Shown here: piece by piece, positions 41,871 through 50,579 of the stretch
Layout: every line of letters begins with the position of its first letter
Position numbering within the stretch: position 1 is the stretch's first letter
NCBI RefSeq assembly: GCF_023074175.1
Contig: NZ_JADPKS010000069.1
Span: 1-64,000, forward strand
Length of the DNA: 64,000 nucleotides
DNA from: Bradyrhizobium sp. 139
GTDB lineage: Bacteria; Pseudomonadota; Alphaproteobacteria; Rhizobiales; Xanthobacteraceae
Direction of reading: 5' to 3'
The notes under the pieces: model-generated
What the model was told of the DNA's origin: nothing
Seen by the model: only the letters and a program-made list of their open reading frames with translations
Database searches by the model: none
Position numbers and translations under genes: made by a program

Positions 41871-43727
41871 TCACTTTGCTTGAGTAGCTTGCGGCTGCCC
41901 CTTCGACCACCAGGTCTCCGGCAGATAGCCGGACAGCGAGATGGCCTTTGGCCGTTCTATCCGATTCCAGCGCGCGATCCATTGCTCGGATACGTTAAAC
42001 AGCGGGATTGTGTAGAAACCGGCGATCAAGGCGCGATCGAGTGCCCGCACCGCCGAGACGAAGGCCGTATGATCACGGGCCTCGAGCAGAGCGCCGATCA
42101 TGGCATCGACGGCGGGATCTTTGGCGCCCATGTAGTTGCGGGTGCCCGGATTGTCGGCGGCAGCGCTCCCCCAATAGAAATATTGCTCGTTGCCGGGCGA
42201 CAGCGACTGGTCCCAGCGGTTCTGGATCATGTCGAACTCGTAGCCGAGCCTGCGCTGGTCGAACTGCACCGGATCGACCGCGCGAACGCTCGGCTCGATG
42301 CCGGCGCGCTTGAGGTCGCGCTGGAAGGCGAGCGCGATGCGCTCCTGGTCGCGGGTCGTCACCAGCATCTCGAAGGTGAAGGGGGCTTTTGTCGCGCGGT
42401 TGCGCAGTACGGTGCCATCGAGATCGTAGCCTGCGTCCGACAGGAGCTTGAGTGCCGCGCGCAACGTCGTCCGATCGCGCCCCGAGCCGTCGGTGACGGG
42501 CAGGCGGTAGCTGCCGTCCATGAGGTCGGGCGGAATCTGCGCGGCAAAGGGGTTCAGCAGCTCGTGCTCGCGCGCATCGGCAGGGCGGCCATAAGCCGAC
42601 AGGTCCGAGCCGGCGAAATAGCCGGCAACGCGCGAATAGAGTCCGAAGAAGTAGTTGCGGTTGACCAGCTCGAAATCGAACAGCAGCGTCAAGGCCTGGC
42701 GCACGCGGATGTCGGCGAAGACCGAACGCCTTGTGTTGAACACGAGGAATTCCGAGGGCTGCGGCACGCCGGGCTTGATGGTGTCGCGGATCACTTCGCC
42801 GCCTTTGGCGGCCGGAAAGTCGTAACCGTCGTGCCAGCGCAGCGGCTCGTGCTCGACGCGGAAATCATAGAGGCCGCGCTTGAAGGCTTCGAACTGGCCG
42901 TTGGCCTCGCGAAAATAGTCGAGCCTGATCTCGTCGAAATTGTAGAGCCCGCGATTGATGGGCAGGTCGCGGCCCCAATAGTCGGGATTGCGGGTCAAGG
43001 TCACGCTGGCGCCGGGCTTCACCGCCGTGATCCGATACGGGCCCGAGCCGATCGGGCCCGTCAGCGTCGTCTCCTCGAAGGTCGCAACATCCACGGCATG
43101 CTTCGGCAGGATCGGCATCAGGCCGAGGATCAGCGGCAACTCGCGGTCGTTGGCCCCAGCCAGGTCGAAGCGGACGGTGAGGGGATCGGGCGCCTCGGCC
43201 TTGGCGACCTTGGCATAATATTGCCGATGGTTGGGGCGGCCGTGATCGCGCAGCAGTTGCCACGAGAACAGCACGTCCTCAGCCAGTACCGCCTTGCCGT
43301 CGGAGAAGCGGGCGCGGGGATCGAGGCGGAACGTGACAAAGCTCCGCTCGTCATCGGTCTCGACCGATCTGGCGAGCAGGCCGTAGAGCGTGAACGGCTC
43401 GTCGTTGCCGCGCGCGAGCAGGCTCTCGACCACGTAGCTCCGCACCTGCTGCACGGCCAATCCCTTGACGATGAAGGGATTGAGGCTGTCGAAGGTGCCG
43501 AGAACGCCCCAGGTCAGCCGGCCACCCTTGGGGGCATCAGAATTGATGTAGGGCATGTGGGTGAAATCGGCCGGCATCGCCGGCTTGCCGTGCATGGCGA
43601 TGGCGTGGGCTTCCTCTGCCCGTGCGGCGTCTGCCGACAGCCCGTAGGCGAGGCCAAAGGCAAGGACGCAGAGGCGGACGCCAAGGCCTTGAAAACGACC
43701 CTCGAAAAGGTGCTGGAACATGAACAT
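41871..43727 (-). CDS. ABC transporter substrate-binding protein, family 5 (YejA-like)
   Basis: A 618-residue periplasmic binding protein with a signal peptide (LGVRLCVLAFGLAYGLSADAARA), followed by AIAMHGKPAMPADFTHMPYINSDAPKGG, a hallmark of YejA-type SBP_bac_5 proteins that bind oligopeptides or peptide antibiotics such as microcin C. The C-terminal pattern YDLDGTVLRNRATK and RNRWDQSLSPGNEQ also fits. No permease or ATPase genes are adjacent; its operon partner is the degenerate synthetase. ATG 43727 gives a normal signal peptide; GTG 43784 would add 19 residues. Confidence 0.85.
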   Translation of the reverse strand: MFMFQHLFEGRFQGLGVRLCVLAFGLAYGLSADAARAEEAHAIAMHGKPAMPADFTHMPYINSDAPKGGRLTWGVLGTFDSLNPFIVKGLAVQQVRSYVVESLLARGNDEPFTLYGLLARSVETDDERSFVTFRLDPRARFSDGKAVLAEDVLFSWQLLRDHGRPNHRQYYAKVAKAEAPDPLTVRFDLAGANDRELPLILGLMPILPKHAVDVATFEETTLTGPIGSGPYRITAVKPGASVTLTRNPDYWGRDLPINRGLYNFDEIRLDYFREANGQFEAFKRGLYDFRVEHEPLRWHDGYDFPAAKGGEVIRDTIKPGVPQPSEFLVFNTRRSVFADIRVRQALTLLFDFELVNRNYFFGLYSRVAGYFAGSDLSAYGRPADAREHELLNPFAAQIPPDLMDGSYRLPVTDGSGRDRTTLRAALKLLSDAGYDLDGTVLRNRATKAPFTFEMLVTTRDQERIALAFQRDLKRAGIEPSVRAVDPVQFDQRRLGYEFDMIQNRWDQSLSPGNEQYFYWGSAAADNPGTRNYMGAKDPAVDAMIGALLEARDHTAFVSAVRALDRALIAGFYTIPLFNVSEQWIARWNRIERPKAISLSGYLPETWWSKGQPQATQAK

Positions 43728-43987
43728 CGGCACAGGTTGATTCGAGGACAGGGCGGGTCTGAATCCTATCACAGGGAATTTCACCGACCGCAGGGTCGGA
43801 TGCGGTCAAAGATGGTTGTCGGCATTGATCTTTTCGTCGGCCACGCTAAGAAGACGGGCAATCGCGCAACAGCGCCGAGCCCGTCACTTATCCGCCTCAT
43901 TTGGTGGGGAGAGAGCCGCGCCCAAGGCGGCAGGTTCGGCGCTTCGGAGCGGTTCGGGCACTTCCCGTTCAGAAAGGGTTTTCCGCA

Positions 43988-44806
43988 ATGAATTTCCGTT
44001 ACTTGGCCGCGTGCGTCCGGCCGCGCGGGCGACTTCTCGCCTTGTTGACGGCGACGGCGTTGGCCGTTCCGTTTGCCGCCGAAGCCCAAACTCCTGCGCC
44101 CGCCCCGGGCGCGCCCGCGCCCAAGGCGGCGCCGAAAGCTGCTCCGAAGGCTGCGCCCAAGGCTCCGGCGCCGGCCGCCCAGGCTCCCGCCCAGCAGGCT
44201 CCCGCGCAGGGCGCTCCGGCGCAGCAGGGTGCGGCCCAGCCGGCTGATCAGCAGATCCAGCTGATCTACGCCCCCTGGACCAAGTTCTGCCTCAAGGGCC
44301 AGGACGCCAATGCCAAGCAGGTCTGCTTCACCGGCAAGGACGGCCGTATCGAGTCGGGCCAGCCGGTCATCGCCGCCGTGATCATCGAGCCGGAAGGCGA
44401 GCCCAAGAAGATCCTGCGCGTGACGCTGCCGCTCGGCATGCAGCTCGTGCACGGCACCCGCATCATCGTGGACAACAATCCGCCGTTGCAGAGCCCGTAT
44501 GTGATCTGCTTCCAGAACGGCTGCATGTCCGACTACGAGGCCACGCCCGAGTTCATCAACAACATGAAGAAGGGCCAGAACCTCGTCGTTCAGGCGATCA
44601 ATGCCAACGGCGCGCCGCTGACCCTTCCGCTGCCGCTCGCCGGCGAATTCCAGAAGGCCTATGACGGTCCGCCGACCGATCCGAAGGTGTTCGAGGAAAC
44701 CCAGAAGAAGCTCCAGGAAGAGCTTCAGAAGAAGGCCGACGAGCAGCGCAAGAAGCTCGAGCAGCAGGGCGGTGCGCCCGGCGCACCTCCGACCGCTCAG
44801 AAGTAA
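43988..44806 (+). CDS. Invasion-associated locus B (IalB) family protein
   Basis: The 272-residue secreted protein has a signal peptide (LALLTATALAVPFAAEAQ) and a long Ala/Pro/Lys/Gln low-complexity segment to about residue 85. The IalB core follows: IYAPWTKFCLKGQDANAKQVCFTGKDG, RVTLPLGMQLVHGTRIIVD and SPYVICFQNGCMSDYEA. Four conserved Cys residues could form two disulfides in the periplasm. The C-terminus is a Lys/Gln/Glu helix. The family was first linked to host invasion in Bartonella, but in environmental rhizobia its role is unclear. Confidence 0.85.
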   Translation: MNFRYLAACVRPRGRLLALLTATALAVPFAAEAQTPAPAPGAPAPKAAPKAAPKAAPKAPAPAAQAPAQQAPAQGAPAQQGAAQPADQQIQLIYAPWTKFCLKGQDANAKQVCFTGKDGRIESGQPVIAAVIIEPEGEPKKILRVTLPLGMQLVHGTRIIVDNNPPLQSPYVICFQNGCMSDYEATPEFINNMKKGQNLVVQAINANGAPLTLPLPLAGEFQKAYDGPPTDPKVFEETQKKLQEELQKKADEQRKKLEQQGGAPGAPPTAQK

Positions 44807-44830
44807 TCGGGCGACGGACGTCCGGACATG

Positions 44831-44860
44831 AAAAAGGCGCTCACTTCGAGCGCCTTTTTT
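44831..44860. terminator. Strong bidirectional terminator
   Basis: AAAAAGGCGCTC (44831-44842) pairs with GAGCGCCTTTTT (44848-44859) around five bases, with A and T runs on both sides. It ends the IalB-family transcript, and in the other direction the hspQ transcript. Confidence 0.85.
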
Positions 44861-44888
44861 GCTGGCCGCGTGCCGGCGGCGAAACTTC

Positions 44889-44952
44889 AGAGCGTTTTCG
44901 AGCGAAGTGGATACCGGTTCGCGTAAAGAAAACGCGTCAAACCAGAATCTAG
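44889..44952. repeat. Interspersed repeat, copy A
   Basis: About 64 bases (AGAGCGTTTTCGAGCGAAGT at the start, AGAATCTAG at the end) recur with few changes at 49357-49420. This is a familiar Rhizobiales intergenic element. It supplies the last codon positions and stop region of hspQ on the minus strand. Confidence 0.7.
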
Positions 44953-45281
44953 TTCAGCGACGGATTCCGCGGGCGATAGCCGCCGCCCTTGTCCTTGATG
45001 AAGATCTCGGCGACCTGCGAATGGCGGATCGGTTCGCCGGAATCGTCCGGCACCAGGTTCTGCTCGGAGACATAGGCGACGTACTCCGACTCCGCGTTCT
45101 CCGCGAGCAGGTGATAGAAGGGCTGGTCCTTGTGGGGCCGCACCTCCTCGGGAATCGACAGCCACCATTCCTCGGTGTTGTTGAATTCCGGATCGATGTC
45201 GAAGATGACGCCCCGGAACGAGAAGATCCGGTGGCGAACGACCTGTCCGATCTGGAACTTCGCGGTCCGCGCTTTAATCAT
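44949..45281 (-). CDS. hspQ: Heat shock protein HspQ
   Basis: The 110-residue protein begins KARTAKFQIGQVVRHRIFSFRGVIFDIDPEF and contains PFYHLLAENAESEYVAYVSEQNLVPDDSGEPI. This is the full pattern of the HspQ/YccV family, which binds hemimethylated DNA and promotes protein degradation in enteric bacteria. ATG 45281 is preferred to an in-frame start at 45326, which would add unrelated residues. The stop codon lies in an interspersed repeat. Confidence 0.9.
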   Translation of the reverse strand: MIKARTAKFQIGQVVRHRIFSFRGVIFDIDPEFNNTEEWWLSIPEEVRPHKDQPFYHLLAENAESEYVAYVSEQNLVPDDSGEPIRHSQVAEIFIKDKGGGYRPRNPSLN

Positions 45282-45387
45282 TCTCCGTCGATAGACCAGG
45301 ATTGTGGCCGATGCTAGTGCCCTCATTTGGAATTTCCCTTCGCCTCAGGGGCGGATAGGCCCCAACTCTTCAGAAAACACTTCATCA

Positions 45388-46341
45388 ATGGTCGATATCC
45401 TCAATCTGGCTCTCCCTTATTTTGGCCTGATCTTCGTCGGTTTCGCCTGCGGCAAGGCCAAATCGCTGCCGGAATCGGGGCTCGCCTGGATGAACTTCTT
45501 CCTGCTCTACGTGTCGCTGCCGGCGCTGCTGTTTGCGATCATGTCGAAGACGCCGTTTTCGGAGCTGAACAACCCGCCATTCCTGATCGCGACCACGCTG
45601 TCGACAATTGCCGCGTTCACAATTGCGCTCGTCGTCGGCAAGCTCCTCGGCCGGCTATCGTTGCGCGAGGCGACGCTCGCGGGCCTTTCCGGCGGCTACG
45701 GCAATATCGGCTACATGGGACCGGGGCTGGCGCTCGCCGTACTCGGAACGACGGCATCGGCACCGACCGCGCTGATCTTCTGCTGCGACAGCATCTTCCT
45801 GTTCACGATCGTGCCGCTGCTCATCGAGCTCTCCGACCGCGACCATCCCTCGCTGGTCCATGCCTTCGGCGTCGTGCTGAAGCAGATCGTGCTCAACCCG
45901 CTGATCATGTCGGCCTGTTTTGGCGCGGCGGTGGCGGCGCTTCATATCGAGCTGCCGGTTGCACTCGATCGCACCATCACCTTTCTCCAGAACGCAGCCG
46001 CACCGACCGCGCTGTTCGTGCTCGGCGTGACAGTTGCGCTCCGCCCGTTCGATCGCGTGCCCTGGGAAGTGCCGGGCGTGATCGCCGTCAAGCTCCTGAT
46101 CCATCCGCTCGCAGCATTCGGGCTGATGCTGGCGTTCGGCCCGTTTGCGCAGCCATGGGCCGCCACGGCCGTGCTGATGGCCTCGCTGCCGCCGGCACTC
46201 AACGTGTTCGTGATCGCCCGGCAGAACGACGCCTGGATCGAGTCCGCTTCCGTCGCCGTGCTGCTCGGGACCTTCGCGTCCGTGGTCACGCTGACGACCG
46301 TGATGTGGGCGATCCAGACCGGCCGCCTCGCGTTTCCCTGA
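45388..46341 (+). CDS. AEC (auxin efflux carrier) family transporter
   Basis: The 317-residue inner-membrane protein has about ten hydrophobic segments and the family pattern LALPYFGLIFVGFACGKAK, WMNFFLLYVSLPALLFAIMSKTP, LSGGYGNIGYMGPGLAL and VLMASLPPALNVFVIARQ. AEC proteins export small organic acids such as malonate or malate. The substrate cannot be told. It is divergent from hspQ. Confidence 0.85.
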   Translation: MVDILNLALPYFGLIFVGFACGKAKSLPESGLAWMNFFLLYVSLPALLFAIMSKTPFSELNNPPFLIATTLSTIAAFTIALVVGKLLGRLSLREATLAGLSGGYGNIGYMGPGLALAVLGTTASAPTALIFCCDSIFLFTIVPLLIELSDRDHPSLVHAFGVVLKQIVLNPLIMSACFGAAVAALHIELPVALDRTITFLQNAAAPTALFVLGVTVALRPFDRVPWEVPGVIAVKLLIHPLAAFGLMLAFGPFAQPWAATAVLMASLPPALNVFVIARQNDAWIESASVAVLLGTFASVVTLTTVMWAIQTGRLAFP

Positions 46342-46355
46342 GCGGGCCTACCGCC

Positions 46356-46400
46356 GCCAAATCTACCTGCGCCAAATCTACCTGCGCCAAATCTACCTGC
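46356..46400. repeat. Three exact 15-bp tandem repeats
   Basis: GCCAAATCTACCTGC occurs three times in a row (46356-46370, 46371-46385, 46386-46400). Read on the minus strand, each unit is five codons including TAG, so the monooxygenase gene meets three in-frame stops in succession. Confidence 0.9.
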
Positions 46401-47577
46401 GCCACGTCGGCGTCAGCCCCTCGCGCATCGCAAACCGCCGGAGCGGGCCAATGGCGCCGAGCAGGTGCATGCCGACCGCGCGAATCGGCTGGAGCGGCAG
46501 GAAATCGTTGAGCAGGGAGCGGTTGGCGATATCGATCGCAAACGTGCGGCTCAGAATATCCGGACGTCGCGCCCGGTCGTAGCGCTTGAGCAGGTCGGGT
46601 GCGCCGGGATCCTGGCCCGCGGCGATGGCTTCGCCCGCGAGCCTGGCGATGTCGGCGGCATCGCGGAGGCCGAGATTGAGACCCTGGGCGCCGATCGGCG
46701 GAACCACATGGGCGGCTTCGCCGACCAGCGCGATGCGGTCGCGGCCGAAGGATTTTGGCCGTTCGATCGCAAGCGGGAACAGGTTGCGGCCCGGTTCGAC
46801 CGTCATGCGTCCCAACATCGAATGCGACTGCTTCTCGATCGCGGCGGACAGCTCCTCATCGCTCAATCCGCGAAGCCGCTCGGCTTCCGCGGGTGCCGAG
46901 ACCCAGACGGTGCTGGAGCGGTCGCCGGGCAGGGGCACGAACACGCAGGGCCCGTGCGGAGTGTGGAACTCGGTCGAGACGTTGCGATGCGGGCGCGCGT
47001 GGCCGACATTAAAGGTCAGCGCGGTCTGCGTCAGGTCGCGCCGCGTCACCGCGATGCCGACGGCCTCCCGGCATAGCGAGTGCCGGCCGTCGGCACCGAC
47101 CACGAGCCGGGCCGAGAGGAATTGCGCGGACGCGGTGCGGATCGCGACGTCGTCGGCTTCGATCAGAACGCTTTCGGCCTCGTCATCGAAACGGGCGAGG
47201 TTGGGCAACTCGGCCGCACGTTCTTCCAGCGCCAGCATCAGCGAGCGGTTGTCGATGTTGTAGCCGAAGGCATCGAGCGCGATTTCGTGACACGAGAATC
47301 GGACCTCCGGCGCGCGGAACAGCCGGTCGGTGTCGTCGACGAGGCGCATGATTTCGAGCGCGGCCGCCTTGTCCTTGCAGCGCGGCCAGACGTCGAGCCC
47401 CTCCAGGAGATCGACGGAGGCGCCGAGCAGCGCGGTGGTGCGGTTGTCGGCATAGGGCACACGCCGCGCCACCAGCGCGGTCCTTGCACCCGCCTGCGCC
47501 AGTGCGATGGCGGCCGCCAGTCCCGCCGGTCCGCCGCCGATCACGGCCGCGTCATGGAGTGTCGATGCGTCTGTCAT
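46393..47577 (-). CDS. UbiH/UbiF-type FAD-dependent monooxygenase
   Basis: The 394-residue flavoprotein has an N-terminal dinucleotide motif DAAVIGGGPAGLAAAIALAQAG, the GADGRHSLCREAVGI motif and the FAD ribityl-binding segment FGRDRIALVGEAAHVVPPIGAQGLNLGLRDA. All are characteristic of the UbiH/UbiF/Coq6 hydroxylases of ubiquinone synthesis. The ring position modified is not clear from sequence. ATG 47577 starts right at the FAD motif; an upstream start at 47808 runs through a repeat element. Confidence 0.85.
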   Translation of the reverse strand: MTDASTLHDAAVIGGGPAGLAAAIALAQAGARTALVARRVPYADNRTTALLGASVDLLEGLDVWPRCKDKAAALEIMRLVDDTDRLFRAPEVRFSCHEIALDAFGYNIDNRSLMLALEERAAELPNLARFDDEAESVLIEADDVAIRTASAQFLSARLVVGADGRHSLCREAVGIAVTRRDLTQTALTFNVGHARPHRNVSTEFHTPHGPCVFVPLPGDRSSTVWVSAPAEAERLRGLSDEELSAAIEKQSHSMLGRMTVEPGRNLFPLAIERPKSFGRDRIALVGEAAHVVPPIGAQGLNLGLRDAADIARLAGEAIAAGQDPGAPDLLKRYDRARRPDILSRTFAIDIANRSLLNDFLPLQPIRAVGMHLLGAIGPLRRFAMREGLTPTWRR

Positions 47578-47624
47578 GGAACGACATTTGACACGCCCCG
47601 CGGCAAATTCAAGCTTAAGTCTCC

Positions 47625-47735
47625 GTCGTCCTTTCGGGGCGCGCCTCTTGGCGCGAGTCCGGAATCCATCACGCCGCACAGATGGCTGTGAAATGGATTC
47701 CGGGCTCGACGCTGCGCGCCGCCCCGGCATGACGA
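47625..47735. repeat. Palindromic intergenic repeat
   Basis: The two halves are imperfect inverted repeats: GAGTCCGGAATCCAT on the left, ATGGATTCCGGGCTC on the right, flanked by GGCGCGC and GCGCGCC pieces. It has the form of the short palindromic repeats common in Bradyrhizobium and lies between divergent genes. Confidence 0.55.
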
Positions 47736-47849
47736 TACGGAGACAATCAACTCGCCGCCCACTGATTTTGCCTGCTTTTATGGCGAATTGTGCGACCGTG
47801 CGCCGCAATGGCGGATGTGCAAACCGGCCTCATTCTGATAGCAGAAGCC

Positions 47850-48575
47850 ATGGATACCCAGCAGGATTCCCTGAAGCCGAAACCGGCGATCCGCGCCGCG
47901 GCCTTTTCGGTGCACATCTTCACCGCCTTCGGCGCGGCCATCGCGCTGCTGGCGATGTTGGAGGCCGTGCGCGAGCACTGGGCGGGGATGTTTCAGTGGC
48001 TGGGTGTAGCCCTGATCATCGATGCGATCGACGGGCCGATCGCCCGCCGGCTCAACGTCAAGGGTGTGCAGCCGAACTGGTCGGGCGACGTGCTCGATCT
48101 CGTGGTCGATTTCGTCACCTATGTCTTCGTGCCGGCCTATGCGATCGTGGCGAGCGGGCTGTTGCTGCCGGTTGCGGCGCCGCTGCTCGGCATCGCCATC
48201 ATCGTCACCAGCGCATTATATTTCGCCGATCTGCGCATGAAGGCCGACGACAATCATTTTCGCGGGTTTCCGGCGCTGTGGAACGCGGCTGCGTTCTATC
48301 TATTCCTGCTGCACTGGCCGCCGCTGGCATCGACGCTGCTGGTCGCGGCCCTGGTGGTGCTGACCTTCGTGCCGTTCCACGTGCTGCATCCGCTCCGGGT
48401 CGTGCGGCTGCGCTGGCTGACGATGTCGCTGATCGCGATCTGGGCGCTGCTCGGGCTCTACACGCTGCAGATGGATTTTCGCGTCGGCGCCGGCGTAACC
48501 GTCGCTCTCTGTGCGATCGCACTCTGGATCGTCTTCAGTGACGCATTGATCCGGCTCGCAAGATCCTTCGCATGA
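47850..48575 (+). CDS. pcs: Phosphatidylcholine synthase
   Basis: The 241-residue membrane protein contains the CDP-alcohol phosphatidyltransferase signature around DAIDGPIARRLNVKG and DVLDLVVDFVTYVFVPAYA (D-G-x-x-A-R and paired D residues). KADDNHFRGFPALWNAAAFYLFLLHW is typical of Pcs, which condenses choline with CDP-diacylglycerol. Phosphatidylcholine is important for rhizobial symbiosis. ATG 47850 gives the standard length. The TerC gene overlaps by four bases. Confidence 0.9.
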   Translation: MDTQQDSLKPKPAIRAAAFSVHIFTAFGAAIALLAMLEAVREHWAGMFQWLGVALIIDAIDGPIARRLNVKGVQPNWSGDVLDLVVDFVTYVFVPAYAIVASGLLLPVAAPLLGIAIIVTSALYFADLRMKADDNHFRGFPALWNAAAFYLFLLHWPPLASTLLVAALVVLTFVPFHVLHPLRVVRLRWLTMSLIAIWALLGLYTLQMDFRVGAGVTVALCAIALWIVFSDALIRLARSFA

Positions 48576-49306
48576 TGCACCTGCTCACCAGCCCCGAAGC
48601 CTGGGCCGCGCTGCTCACTTTGACCTCGCTCGAGATCGTGCTCGGCATCGACAACGTCATCTTCCTGTCGGTGATGGTCTCGCGCATCCCCGAGAAGCAG
48701 GCGCACCGCGCCCGCCAGATCGGGCTGGCGCTGGCGCTGGTCTTCCGCATCATCCTGCTCAGCCTGCTGGTCTGGTTGATCGGCCTGACCGCGCCGGTGT
48801 TTTCGTTGTCAGGTTACGATTTCTCGTGGCGCGACCTCATCCTGATCGGCGGCGGCCTGTTCCTGATCGCGAAGGCGACGCACGAGATCCACGCCGAGGT
48901 CGAAGCCGATGACGGCGAGGGCGACCGGGAGTCGGGTGGCCGCGCCTTCTTCTGGGTAATCGTCCAGATCATCGTCATCGACATCGTGTTTTCGCTGGAC
49001 TCGATCATCACCGCGATCGGCATGGCGCAGGACATCGAGATCATGATCGCGGCCGTCGTGATCGCCTGCCTGATCATGTACATTTCGTCGGGGCCGGTGT
49101 CGCGATTCGTCGCGGAGCATCCGACCACCAAGATGCTGGCGTTGGCGTTCCTGGTGCTGATCGGCGTCGCGCTGGTCGCGGACGGATTCCAATTTCACAT
49201 TCCGCGCGGTTACATCTATTTCGCTATTGCGTTCTCGGCCGCAGTGGAATTCTTCAACGTGCTGGCGAAGCGCAACCGCAGGAAAGCCCGCAACCCGTCG
49301 GGTTAA
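48572..49306 (+). CDS. TerC-family integral membrane protein
   Basis: The 244-residue protein has seven hydrophobic segments and the TerC pattern LEIVLGIDNVIFLSVMVSRIP, FSWRDLILIGGGLFLIAKATHEIH and IVIDIVFSLDSIITAIGMA, with conserved Asp residues within membrane helices. TerC proteins take part in metal (manganese, possibly calcium) handling and membrane protein metallation. ATG overlaps the pcs stop (ATGA), so the two are co-transcribed. Confidence 0.9.
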   Translation: MMHLLTSPEAWAALLTLTSLEIVLGIDNVIFLSVMVSRIPEKQAHRARQIGLALALVFRIILLSLLVWLIGLTAPVFSLSGYDFSWRDLILIGGGLFLIAKATHEIHAEVEADDGEGDRESGGRAFFWVIVQIIVIDIVFSLDSIITAIGMAQDIEIMIAAVVIACLIMYISSGPVSRFVAEHPTTKMLALAFLVLIGVALVADGFQFHIPRGYIYFAIAFSAAVEFFNVLAKRNRRKARNPSG

Positions 49307-49356
49307 CCGTTCCAGGCAGCGTCGAGTTGACAAGGCCGGCGCGATGTCTTTCGCTG

Positions 49357-49460
49357 AGAGCGTTTTCGAGCGAAGTGGATACCGGTTCGCGTAAGGAAAA
49401 CGCGTCAAAACAAGAATCTAGAGCCCCGTTCCAATTTCATTGGAACGGGAATGGCTCTAG
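49357..49460. repeat. Interspersed repeat, copy B, with palindromic tail
   Basis: The first 64 bases match copy A at 44889-44952 with few changes. The rest contains CCGTTCCAAT-TTC-ATTGGAACGG, a perfect 10-bp stem, with outer CTAGAG/CTCTAG ends. It lies directly before the ribosome binding site of the quinone oxidoreductase gene. Confidence 0.75.
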
Positions 49461-49483
49461 CCGCGAGAAGAGGAGGTCAGGTG

Positions 49484-50458
49484 ATGACCAAAGCCGTCCG
49501 TGTGCACAAGGTCGGAGGCCCCGAAGTCCTGGTCTATGAGAGCGTCGATGTTCCGGCGCCGGCTACCGGCGAGGTGCGCATCCGCCAGCATGCGGTCGGG
49601 CTGAACTTCATCGACGTCTATTATCGCACCGGCCTCTATAAGGCGCCGGGACTGCCCTTCATCGCGGGCAACGAGGCCTCGGGCGAGGTCGTCGCGGTCG
49701 GGCCGGGCGTGACCAATTTCCACCCCGGCGACCGCGTCGCCTACTACCACAATCTCGGCGCCTATACCGGTGAGCGCAATATCTCCTGGGAGAAGCTGGT
49801 CAAGCTGCCCGACCACATCACCCACGAGCAGGGCGCGGTGCTGATGCTGAAGGGGCTCACGGTCTGGTACCTCCTGCACAAGACCTTCAAGGTCGAGCCG
49901 CATCACCGCGTGCTGATCCATGCCGCAGCCGGCGGCATCGGCCTTCTGGCTTGCCAATGGGCGAGCGCGATGGGCGCCCATGTCATCGGCACCGTCGGTT
50001 CGCGTGAGAAGGCCGAGCTCGCCGAAGCCAATGGCTGCGACCACGTCATCCTCTACAATGAAGAAGACTTCGTCGCGCGCGTCAAACAGATCAGCCGCAA
50101 CGAAGGCTGCGACGTCGTCTATGACGGCGTCGGCAAGGCGACGTTCCCGGGCTCGCTGTCGTGTCTCAAGCCGCGCGGCATGTTCGTCTCGTTCGGCAAT
50201 GCCTCAGGTCCGGTGCCGCCGTTCTCGATCGCCGAGCTCAACACTCACGGCTCGCTGTTTGCGACGAGGCCGAAGCTGAATGATTACATCGGCACGCGCA
50301 AGGAGTTGCTGGAAGGTGCCGACACGCTGTTTGCCGCCGTCATCAACGGCAAGCTGCACGTCCCGATCAACCACGCCTACGCGCTGAAAGACGCTGCGAA
50401 AGCGCATATCGATCTCGAAAGCCGCAAGACCACAGGCGCGTCGATCCTGAAGCCGTAA
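49484..50458 (+). CDS. qor: NADPH:quinone oxidoreductase, zeta-crystallin type
   Basis: The 324-residue protein of the MDR superfamily shows VGGPEVLVYESVDVPAPATG, HAVGLNFIDVYYRTGLY, VLIHAAAGGIGLLACQWA (NADPH-binding) and MFVSFGNASGPVPPFSI. Zinc-ligating Cys residues are absent, as expected for quinone reductases. AGGAGG lies eight bases before ATG 49484. Confidence 0.9.
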   Translation: MTKAVRVHKVGGPEVLVYESVDVPAPATGEVRIRQHAVGLNFIDVYYRTGLYKAPGLPFIAGNEASGEVVAVGPGVTNFHPGDRVAYYHNLGAYTGERNISWEKLVKLPDHITHEQGAVLMLKGLTVWYLLHKTFKVEPHHRVLIHAAAGGIGLLACQWASAMGAHVIGTVGSREKAELAEANGCDHVILYNEEDFVARVKQISRNEGCDVVYDGVGKATFPGSLSCLKPRGMFVSFGNASGPVPPFSIAELNTHGSLFATRPKLNDYIGTRKELLEGADTLFAAVINGKLHVPINHAYALKDAAKAHIDLESRKTTGASILKP

Positions 50459-50478
50459 TCATTGTGCCCGCGAGGAAC

Positions 50479-50563
50479 GGCATGCCCGGGCTTGTCCCGG
50501 GCATCCACGTTCTTCGCGCCCTGCGTCTAGGCGTGGACGGCCGGGACAAGCCCGGCCGTGACG
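50479..50563. repeat. Palindromic repeat between convergent qor and argD
   Basis: The arms CCCGGGCTTGTCCCGGGCAT and the matching CGGCCGGGACAAGCCCGGCC region are inverted repeats. In this convergent position the hairpin probably ends both transcripts. The sequence type is common in Bradyrhizobium intergenic regions. Confidence 0.6.
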
Positions 50564-50579
50564 GAGAGAGAGCGGCAAC

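Noticed and set aside
41880..43991. 703-residue plus-strand frame opposite the peptide-binding protein gene
   Set aside because: Long antisense frames are common in GC-rich DNA; the minus strand has a signal peptide and clear family motifs.
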